In this document: piece by piece, positions 27,246-34,800 of the stretch | Layout of the letters: each line of letters begins with the position of its first letter | Position numbering within the stretch: position 1 is the stretch's first letter | Assembly (NCBI GenBank): GCA_910579105.1 | Contig: CAJTRT010000014.1 | Coordinates: forward strand, 1-52,681 | From: an uncultured Muribaculaceae bacterium | Lineage (GTDB): Bacteria; Bacteroidota; Bacteroidia; Bacteroidales; Muribaculaceae | Direction of reading: 5' to 3' | DNA length: 52,681 nucleotides | Position numbers and translations under genes: made by a program | Notes under the pieces: generated by a model | What the model saw: the letters and a program-made list of their open reading frames with translations, nothing else | Told to the model about the DNA's origin: nothing | Databases searched by the model: none

Positions 27246-27476
27246 TTATTTTTCAACTACGCGGTAAACCTCGATGCAGGCATCGGGACATACTACGGCG
27301 CAGGCCGCGCAACCGATGCACGCCTGTTCGTTGGCCGGGAACGCGAAATGATAGCCGCGGTCGTTAACCTCCTTGGGCTGGAGGGAGAGCACGTCGCAGG
27401 GACAGGCGACCACGCAGAGGTCGCAACCTTTGCAGCGCTCGGAATTGATCGTCACGGCACCGTGGATCTTACTCAT
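27246..27476 (-). CDS. 2[4Fe-4S] ferredoxin subunit of the 2-oxoacid oxidoreductase
   Basis: A 76-residue protein with two complete cluster motifs, CKGCDLCVVACP (from residue 15) and CIGCAACAVVCP (about 53-64), each giving three cysteines plus the fourth for the other cluster. It corresponds to the delta subunit of POR/VOR complexes and would carry electrons from the catalytic subunits to free ferredoxin. It is the first gene of the vor operon, 20 bases upstream of the alpha gene. No clear promoter word was found in the 73 bases before it. Confidence 0.93.
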   Translation of the reverse strand: MSKIHGAVTINSERCKGCDLCVVACPCDVLSLQPKEVNDRGYHFAFPANEQACIGCAACAVVCPDACIEVYRVVEK

Positions 27477-27549
27477 CTTGCAACTGATTTAGTTTTTGGT
27501 TGGATTTAAGGTGTGGTGGGGTATGTCTGACGCGGGGTGCGACAGCTTT

Positions 27550-28017
27550 TTATTTCAGCTGGGAGGCGACGAGGGTGTCGAACTCTGGCTCTTCGAGATA
27601 ACCGAGCGAGGTGGCTGTCTGGCCGTCGGGACGGATGAACACCACCATGGGGATTGACTGGACGTTGTACCGCGCGGCGAGTTCCGGGTGCTGGTCTACG
27701 TCGACGCTGTAAAACAGGGCCTTGTCGGCGTACTTTTCGGCTACCGCCTCGAAGTTGGGGGCGAACTGCTTGCAGGGACCGCACCAGGTGGCGTTGAAGT
27801 CGACAACCACGAGCTTGCCCGGCTCGGCGGGGAGCGCCGCGCCTTTCTCAAGCTCGGTGACGGCGGGGGCGGCGGCCCCTACGGAGGTCATTTCTTCGGC
27901 CTGTTCTCCGGCGGCCGCTGTCTCGGCCTGCGCGTCGGCTTTCGAGCCGCAGGCGGCGAGTGATGCCGTAGCGGCGAGAGCGGCCATGGCGAGCAGTGAT
28001 TTCCTTAGGATATTCAT
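27550..28017 (-). CDS. Thioredoxin-fold lipoprotein
   Basis: A 155-residue protein with a lipobox (LAAC, Cys23), an Ala/Glu-rich linker (about 24-58) and a thioredoxin domain (about 60-155). The active site is Cys79-Gly-Pro-Cys82 in ATWCGPCK, with the cis-proline in SIPMVV. The CGPC dipeptide is that of reducing thioredoxins, but the lipid anchor places it in the periplasm or outer membrane, where it would reduce or exchange disulphides. It lies between the vor operon and mdh in the same orientation, with 73 and 85-base gaps, and is probably its own transcript. Confidence 0.92.
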   Translation of the reverse strand: MNILRKSLLAMAALAATASLAACGSKADAQAETAAAGEQAEEMTSVGAAAPAVTELEKGAALPAEPGKLVVVDFNATWCGPCKQFAPNFEAVAEKYADKALFYSVDVDQHPELAARYNVQSIPMVVFIRPDGQTATSLGYLEEPEFDTLVASQLK

Positions 28018-28041
28018 AGATGGGTATGTTTGGAGGCAAGA

Positions 28042-28083
28042 CGGGAGACGCCGCCGGGGGTTGGTGCCCCGCCGCGCCTCCCG
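28042..28083 (-). terminator. GC-rich hairpin after mdh
   Basis: CGGGAG (28042-28047) pairs with CTCCCG (28078-28083), and an inner CGGGG/CCCCG stem lies around TTGGTG. The arms have a few mismatches. It is about 20 bases downstream of the mdh stop on the minus strand and lacks a good T tract. Confidence 0.55.
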
Positions 28084-28102
28084 CCGTTATGTCATGCTTG
28101 TT

Positions 28103-29038
28103 TTAGAGGGCTGCCTTGAGGGCTTCGTTTGTGGCGTGGACGGCCTTGGCGCTGGCGGCGAAGAGTGCTTTCTCTTCCTCGTTTAGGTCGAACTCGACAA
28201 TCTTCTCGATGCCGTCGCGGCCGATCACGCAGGGAACGCCGATGCAGAGGTCTTTCTCGCCGTACTCGCCGTCGAGGAGGGCCGAGCAGGAGATGAGTTT
28301 CTTCTGGTCGTGGAGCACGGCTGCCACCATCTGTGCCGAAGCGGCTCCGGGAGCGTACCAGGCGGAGGTGCCCAGCAGGCCGGTCAGGGTGGCGCCCCCT
28401 ACCATGGTGTCGGCGGCTACCTTTTTGAGCTGTTCCTCGGAGATGAGGGTGGAGGCGGGGATGCCGCGGTATGCCGCGTAGCGGGTCAGGGGGATCATGG
28501 TCTTGTCGCCGTGGCCGCCGATCACGATGCCTTCGATTTCGGTGGAGTTAGCCTTGAGGGCCAGCGAGAGGTAGTATTTGAAGCGGGCGCTGTCGAGGGC
28601 TCCGCCCATGCCGATGATGCGGTTTTTGGGAAGGCCGGAGATCTTGTGGATCAGGTAGGTCATGGTGTCCATGGGGTTGGCCACGCAGATGATGATCGCG
28701 TTGGGGGAGTGTTTCAGCACGTTCTCCGTCACGCTGCGGACGATTTTCGCGTTCACGCCGATGAGCTCCTCGCGGGTCATGCCGGGCTTGCGGGGAACGC
28801 CGGAGGTGATCACCACGACATCGGAGTTCTCAGTCATGGCGTAGTCGTTCGTAACGCCGATCAGACGGTTCTGCAGGCCGAGGATGTTGGCGGTCTGCAT
28901 GATGTCCATAGCCTTGCCTTCTGAGATGCCTTCCTTGATGTCAATGAGGACTACCTCGTCGGCTACCTGGGTGGTGAGCAGTACGTTAGCTGTTGTGGCG
29001 CCCACGTTGCCGGCGCCTACGACTGTTACTTTTGACAT
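28103..29038 (-). CDS. mdh: NAD-dependent malate dehydrogenase
   Basis: A 311-residue cytoplasmic enzyme interconverting malate and oxaloacetate; in fermenting Bacteroidales it runs towards malate on the route to succinate. The Rossmann motif VVGAGNVGATTA is at residues 5-16, followed by ITSGVPRKPGM near 80. CVANPMDTMTYL, the catalytic Asp/Arg segment GALDSARFKYYL and the catalytic His in IGGHGDKTMIP complete the LDH-like MDH set. Arg at 81-87 in PRKPGMTR marks malate rather than lactate specificity. A promoter with exact TATATTTG lies upstream. Confidence 0.95.
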   Translation of the reverse strand: MSKVTVVGAGNVGATTANVLLTTQVADEVVLIDIKEGISEGKAMDIMQTANILGLQNRLIGVTNDYAMTENSDVVVITSGVPRKPGMTREELIGVNAKIVRSVTENVLKHSPNAIIICVANPMDTMTYLIHKISGLPKNRIIGMGGALDSARFKYYLSLALKANSTEIEGIVIGGHGDKTMIPLTRYAAYRGIPASTLISEEQLKKVAADTMVGGATLTGLLGTSAWYAPGAASAQMVAAVLHDQKKLISCSALLDGEYGEKDLCIGVPCVIGRDGIEKIVEFDLNEEEKALFAASAKAVHATNEALKAAL

Positions 29039-29093
29039 AGTTTCTGGTTGTTTATATGGTTTTGCGTTGTTGAGTCGTCGGGTTACAACATTG

Positions 29094-29101
29094 CAAATAT
29101 A
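29094..29101 (-). promoter_or_regulatory. -7 element of the mdh promoter
   Basis: On the minus strand TATATTTG is an exact TAnnTTTG match, 55 bases before the mdh start, inside an AT-rich 90-base stretch. No TTTG is seen at the -33 position. Confidence 0.55.
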
Positions 29102-29190
29102 ACGAAATATTTTGATATGAAATCGTTTTGGAAAAAATTAGTAAATATTTCGTGATTTTTTGCCTCTCGCCTGGGGCGGTGGCAAGTGCC

Positions 29191-30162
29191 TCAGAGCGAT
29201 TCCGAGGTGAAGAGCGGGTTGTTGGAGTGCCAGGTGAGGCGGTTGGCGCCGACGGGGTAGTCGGCGATGGCTGTCGCGGGAGGGATGGGCGGGGCCGGTT
29301 TGGTGCCGCGGCTGCCGAGGACTACGGGGGCGGTTTCGACTCTCAGCGCGTCCCACAGGCCTGTCGCGAGTATGTGGCTGAGGAATGTCGGGCCGGCTTC
29401 CACGAGCACGGAGGTTATTCCTTCGGCGAAGAGGCCGGAAAGGCGGTCGCCCCAGGGGATGCGGTCGCCGTGGGGTATGACTACCCGCCGCGGCTGGTCA
29501 AGGCCTCCCTCCCATAGCCGCACGTCGAGTCTCGCGTTGTCGGCCTCGACGGTGGCGGCGGTGGATATTACAACCTGGTTTTCGGCTCTGAGGCGCATGG
29601 TGGAGAGCGTGGTCAGCGGGGTTGAGAATCTGTAGGCCGGTTCGCCCGGAGCGCGGACCGCGTCCATAAAGCCGTCGGCCGACCGCGCGAGTTTCAGGGT
29701 GACGAACGGGCGGCGCTGTTCCTGGGCGGTAAAGAACACATGGTTGAGCTGCCGCGATTCTTCGGAGAGGAGTCCGGCCTCCACATCTATCCCCGCTTCG
29801 CGGAGCAGGGCGATTCCCCGTCCGTTGACTTTCGGATTAGGGTCGCCGGCCGCGACCACCACGCGCCGGAAGCGGCAGTCGCGCAGTAGGTTGGCGCACG
29901 GAGGCGTTTTGCCGTAATGGGAGCACGGCTCCAGGGTGACGTAGATTGTGCTTTGCGGTAGCAATGCCCTGTCGGCGTCGCTTACGGAAGCCACCGCGTT
30001 GACTTCGGCATGAGCCTGGCCGTAGCGGCGGTGCCATCCCTCGCCTATGATTCTGCCGTCAGGGGCGACAATCACAGCTCCCACCATCGGGTTGGAGCGC
30101 GTCAGGCCGCGTCCGTTGGCGGCGAGCCGGAGCGCGCGTGCCATATATTCTCTGTCGGTCAT
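29191..30162 (-). CDS. ribD: Bifunctional riboflavin biosynthesis deaminase/reductase
   Basis: The 323-residue RibD converts the GTP cyclohydrolase II product to 5-amino-6-ribitylaminouracil phosphate in two steps. The N-terminal deaminase (about 1-145) has the zinc ligands in HAEVNAV (near 50) and in EPCSHYGKTPPCANLL (about 77-93). The C-terminal reductase (about 150-323) begins FVTLKLARSADGFM and contains the NADPH loop region near GITSVLVEAGPTFL. At 323 residues it is shorter than many RibD proteins (about 360), mostly within the reductase, but both domains look complete. The GHL10 gene ends 10 bases upstream, so they probably share a transcript. Confidence 0.93.
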   Translation of the reverse strand: MTDREYMARALRLAANGRGLTRSNPMVGAVIVAPDGRIIGEGWHRRYGQAHAEVNAVASVSDADRALLPQSTIYVTLEPCSHYGKTPPCANLLRDCRFRRVVVAAGDPNPKVNGRGIALLREAGIDVEAGLLSEESRQLNHVFFTAQEQRRPFVTLKLARSADGFMDAVRAPGEPAYRFSTPLTTLSTMRLRAENQVVISTAATVEADNARLDVRLWEGGLDQPRRVVIPHGDRIPWGDRLSGLFAEGITSVLVEAGPTFLSHILATGLWDALRVETAPVVLGSRGTKPAPPIPPATAIADYPVGANRLTWHSNNPLFTSESL

Positions 30163-30172
30163 ACGCGTAGGA

Positions 30173-31780
30173 CTATTTGACGATTTCGGGATGCCATTCG
30201 TTGCCGTAGCGGTCGTATGGCGCGACGGCGTACCAGTAGCCTGAGGAACGCGACGGGGGTACCTGGTACTCGTGGCCGTAGGTTATTCCCAGAACGAATT
30301 CCGGGCGGAAGTTGGCACCGCTCGCCGCGAGCGCGTCGAGGGGGGAAAGGCCGTCGGGTACGGCGTAGACGACGTAGCGCATCCCTGGCTGGGGGTACCA
30401 GTTCAACATCCCCCCGTCGCGGCGCAGGCCGCGGAGCGCTCCGGGATTCGGTGCTTTCTTCCAGGTCATTGCCGGCATGAGGGCCGGATGGGCGAACTGG
30501 TTTGCGGCCAGGTAGTCTGTAAGGCCGGAACACTTTTTACCGGTCATATATGACACGGAGTAGAGCACATGCCCGGCACTGGGTGCGACATCGACTCCGT
30601 AGGCCGCGGCGTTGTGCCTGCGGTTAGTATCGACCTCGCGCCCTTGCTCCTCCCAGGCCCGGTTTCCAGCGGGGAGCGCCCCGATGTTCTGGCTGGAGAA
30701 GAAGTGGCGGCCGAACCGGAAGGCTACGTCGCTCCACCATTCCGCGAGAGGCTCGTAGGGATTCGTGGAGTGGTCTGATGCCCAGTAAAGCTGAGGGGAA
30801 ACGTAGTCGACCGTCCCCTCGGCGAGCCAGGGGAGCGGGTCACAGAAGATGCGGTCATACATCCAGTCGCTGCCGACGGGTGGTGGCGTCAGTCCGTACT
30901 TGGCGGTGGCTTTGCCGTTGCCCCCAGCGACTCCGGCGGGGGATATGCCGAAACGGACGTAGGGCTTCTCTATTTGGATCATAGCGTGGATTTCGCGCAC
31001 GGTCTGGTGCACGTTCTCGCGCCGCTGGTCGGCTTCTTTCTTCGGGTCGGCTCCGGGAGTAAAGGGGAAGCGGTCCGGATAGAAATAGTCGTCGAAGATG
31101 AGGCCGTCGACATCGTATTTGCCGACGATCTCACGGCATACCTCGACGACGTGCTTCCTCGCCGCCGGATTGCCGGGATCGAGAATCGCCATGACCGCTG
31201 GCTGGGCGGCAGGGGCCGGGCGGCGTTTCCCTTTCTTTCCTTTGGCGCGTTTAGGGCGTGCCGGCTTGTCGCGCATGGTCAGCACCAATCCTTTCTCCAT
31301 CGGGTTGAAAGTCCCCTTGCCGGAGGCGATGGGGCGGGGGCGCGGTTCCTCGTTTTTCGACACGCGGAACGGGTTTACCCAGGCATGAAGTTCCATACCG
31401 CGGGCGTGGCACTCTTCGATGGCGAATTTCAAGGGATCCCACCCGGGTTCCCCCCCGGGGTCTTTCCCGGTCAGGAACTCGCTCCACGGCTCGAGGGTGG
31501 AGCGGTAGAAGGCATCGGCCATAGGGCGTACCTGGAAGAAGACGGCGTTGAACCCGGCACTTTGCAGCAGGTCGAGGATGTCGGTGAGCTCCTTTTTCTG
31601 CGCCTTGGCCACGGCTTCGCCGGTGCCTGTCCGGGAGGGCCAGTCTATGCCGTAGACGGTCGCGAGCCACGCCCCGCGCATTTCGTGTTTCGGGGTCTCG
31701 GCGGGAGTGGCAAGCCCCGCTCCGGCGGCAAATGCCGGGAGCAGGGCGAGCAAAAGTACTGATAATATTTGGCGTGTCAT
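30173..31780 (-). CDS. GHL10-type glycosidase-like secreted protein
   Basis: A 535-residue exported protein. A signal peptide (1-20) precedes HEMRGAWLATVYGIDWPSRTG (about 31-51), the hallmark start of the GHL10 (DUF187, YngK-like) TIM-barrel family. GFNAVFFQVRPMADAFY, LHAWVNPFRV and VDGLIFDDYFYPDRFP (near 225-240) follow in family order, with a C-terminal Ig-like domain from about 440. Some GHL10-related enzymes act on glycans; the substrate is unknown. A Lys/Arg/Pro-rich loop (PKRAKGKKGKRRP near 175) looks like a lineage insert. Confidence 0.9.
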   Translation of the reverse strand: MTRQILSVLLLALLPAFAAGAGLATPAETPKHEMRGAWLATVYGIDWPSRTGTGEAVAKAQKKELTDILDLLQSAGFNAVFFQVRPMADAFYRSTLEPWSEFLTGKDPGGEPGWDPLKFAIEECHARGMELHAWVNPFRVSKNEEPRPRPIASGKGTFNPMEKGLVLTMRDKPARPKRAKGKKGKRRPAPAAQPAVMAILDPGNPAARKHVVEVCREIVGKYDVDGLIFDDYFYPDRFPFTPGADPKKEADQRRENVHQTVREIHAMIQIEKPYVRFGISPAGVAGGNGKATAKYGLTPPPVGSDWMYDRIFCDPLPWLAEGTVDYVSPQLYWASDHSTNPYEPLAEWWSDVAFRFGRHFFSSQNIGALPAGNRAWEEQGREVDTNRRHNAAAYGVDVAPSAGHVLYSVSYMTGKKCSGLTDYLAANQFAHPALMPAMTWKKAPNPGALRGLRRDGGMLNWYPQPGMRYVVYAVPDGLSPLDALAASGANFRPEFVLGITYGHEYQVPPSRSSGYWYAVAPYDRYGNEWHPEIVK

Positions 31781-31798
31781 TTCTTTGCGGTGTGGCGC

Positions 31799-31844
31799 TA
31801 AGAGGCTGTTTGAAAATTAACAAGATTTTTTAAACTGCCTCTTA
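31799..31844 (-). terminator. Terminator hairpin overlapping the stop of the macroglobulin gene
   Basis: TAAGAGGC (31799-31806) pairs with GCCTCTTA (31837-31844), extended by GTTT/AAAC after one T-T mismatch. On the minus strand the TAA stop at 31844-31842 is the first triplet of the stem, so the hairpin begins within the last codon. The loop is AT-rich. Confidence 0.65.
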
Positions 31845-34800
31845 ATCCTGCGGGGCTATTGTGATTCTCGTTCCGGCCGAGTGGGCGGCTATGCGCGGGT
31901 TGTACTGGCTCTGGGCCTGGGCGGCTCCGGAGGTGAACTCGCCCGACTGGGCGGCGAACAGCTCGTAGCTCAGGCGGTAGGTGCCTTTGGGCAGGTGGTC
32001 GATGAATATGTTGGTCTGCGAGTCGCGGTTTTCGCGGTAGAAGCAGAGGCCTTCGGCCCAGATCGGTGCCGGAAGCTGCGAGGCGGGTTCGAGGCCCGCG
32101 GCCCGCTTGTCGGCGATTACCACGTAGTCCATGTCCTCGCCCACGGTGAGCGTCAGCTCGATGCGCACGCGGTCGCCTACCTTGAAGCTGTCGCCCGGCA
32201 TCCATTCCGACCCGTTGTAGACCGAGAGGGATTTCTCCACCGCGAGCTGGTCGCACGCCGCGGGACGCAGCTCGCTCATAGTGGCCTGGCGCATAGTCAC
32301 GACGGCTCCGAACGACGGATAGTCGGCCTGCCGGTCGATGGTCAGGTCCGCGGGTTTTTCAAGCAGTCCGGCGATAGGCGCGGTAAAGGATCCCGCGGCC
32401 ATCTCCTTTCGTGCGGGTCCGACAATCTTTCCGCCGACCCTTATCACTGTGCCGGAGGGGTTTACTGTCCATTTCGTCCCTGAGGAAAGTATGGAGGCGA
32501 CAACCTGCGAGGTGATCACGGAGTTGCCCCAGTCGCAGTTCTGCTTTTGGAGTATAAGCCACTGGCGGATCTTGTCGATGTCGGCCGCGGCAGGCTCTGC
32601 TTCGGCGAAGGCATCGAGAATGATTGACGTCAGCCCCACCTTGTCGAGCGACCAGAACCACATATCGTTGAGCTGCGCCCACCACATACCCTTTTCAGGG
32701 GTCGAGGTGGCGTATTCGCGGAGCGACGAGAGAATCTGCCTCGCGGTGGCGTTATAGCCGTTGCTGTTCAGAATCAAGGCATCGACGGCTTTCTCAACCA
32801 CGTTGTCATTCTTCCAGGACGCGATGCACTTCTGCACCTGCGAGGCGGTCAGCCGCTGCGCGGGGGCCGGGCGGCGCACATCCTTGAAGCGGTCGCGCAG
32901 CAGGACGTAGTGCGAGTAGTCGGCCTTGGGGTATTTTGCGAAGTCGCGGGCCGCCTCGCGGTCCATATAGGCGCAGGCGTCGGTGATCATCTTTTCGAGA
33001 TCCTTGTCGTCGGGGAGCCATCCGAGGCGTTTGAGGTCGCCGAGCATCCCCATGATGTTATAGGTCGCCCATTCCGAGACATAGGGGTATTGCGTTGTCC
33101 AGTACCACCCTCCGTCGGGAGCTGCGGTCTTCCGCAGGTCGGCGATCGCTTTGGCGATTACCTTGGAGGTGTTGCGGCTGTTGAGGAGCAGTGTAAGCCG
33201 CTGCATGCGCTCTGTGTCGGAAAGGGCGGCCTGTACCCAGGGGGTAGAGCTGAGGAGCATCTGTTTGAGCTGCGAGTCCTTGTCGAGTTTCGACACCAGC
33301 GCCGAATCCTCGGGGTTCTCTGCCCAGCGGCGCAGGGCGCGTGCTATCTCCGGATTGTCGCGCATCAGTCCGTCGGCCACAGCGGCCGAGAGGAGCGCCG
33401 CGGCGGCTTCGTTGGAGGAGTTGACCTGTCCCTCGCGCAGGCCGGGTAGCGCTGAGACGACTTCCCAGGCGGGATTCTCGGTGAAGTTGAGCATCACCTG
33501 TGCGTTTTTGCCGGCTTTAGGCAGCGGCAGGGAGAAGTCGGTTTGGCCGGGGGCGATGTAGAACATCTCCGATTCAACCACGTCCTGTTCGGCGGGAAGG
33601 ATGGCTATGAGGCTCTGCTCGCCGTCGGAGAAGTCGCCCGCCGTCCCTTTGACGCGGAAAATCGCGCCGGGAGCGTTACCCGGGGCAGTCGCGGGAAGTG
33701 TGAGCGCCTTGGAGGATTTAGGCTCCAGGGTCACAGTGGTATCAGTAGCCGTGATGGTCTCGCCAGAGCCTGAAGCCGACAGTGAGAGGGTCACGTTGAC
33801 AGTCAGCGCGGAGTCGGTGTTGTTCATCACCGTGGCGGCGATCGCGGCGCGGTCCCCTATGCGGAGGAAGCGCGGCGCATTGCCGTTGACCATCAGCGGT
33901 TTCGAGGCCACGATGTCGGCCTTGGCGGTCGCCGAAAGCATTTCGCGGTTGTAGGCCAGGGCGCGGAGCAGCCAGGTTGTGTTCGCGTCCGGCACGACGT
34001 ACTCCGCCGTTAGCGATCCGTCGGCTTCCGTGGTGAGCGTCGGCCGGAAGAAGGCCAGTGGGATTTCCGACGGCCGGTAGGTCTCGGCTTTCTTTTCGGA
34101 CTCGTCGCCGGCTCCGGCCTCGGTCACGCTGATTTCTTCGGCGTGTTCCCTGACAGCGCCCAGGTCCTCGATTTCCTCCACGCCGTTGTCGGCAGCTCCG
34201 GCAGCCATCGCCGGAGCCGCCATTTTTGCCTCCCGTACGACCGCACTTTCGTTCAGGACCATATCGGCCTCCTCTTCAATGGCTTCCTCTTTGTAGGCCA
34301 TCATGGATGTCGTGCGCGCGGCACCGATTCTCATACCTTGCTGGATGTTGGGCCAGCCGAACCGGCGTCCGTAGGTGTTGAAGTCAGGCGCGTCCACCGC
34401 GGTTGTTTTCAGCGACTTGAACGGCGAGGTATGGTTGAACCAGCAGTTGTCGAAGTGGAAGCCGTTCCATGACGGAACACGGGGGTAGGAATAGAAAGCG
34501 CAGAACGACATCGGGTTGCTCGCGAGCGCGTCTATTGCCTTGTTGCTCATGTCGAGTATCACGGCGCTCCGGGCCTCGGCTCCGTTTTCAGGTATCACGC
34601 GCAGGGTGAGTTTCTCTGTGTCGCCGGGTGTGACCTTGTCGCGGAATGTCTCGATTTTGACCTTTATCGCTTTGGTTGAGGCCGAGGAGGTGACGGCCAC
34701 CCTGCTCTGGTAGCTCTGGCAGTCGCGCACGCAGTGGAGCTGTACGCTAAGCGACGTTTCTCCGGCTGGCAGTGTGACGCTGACAGGGTGCATGCCCATC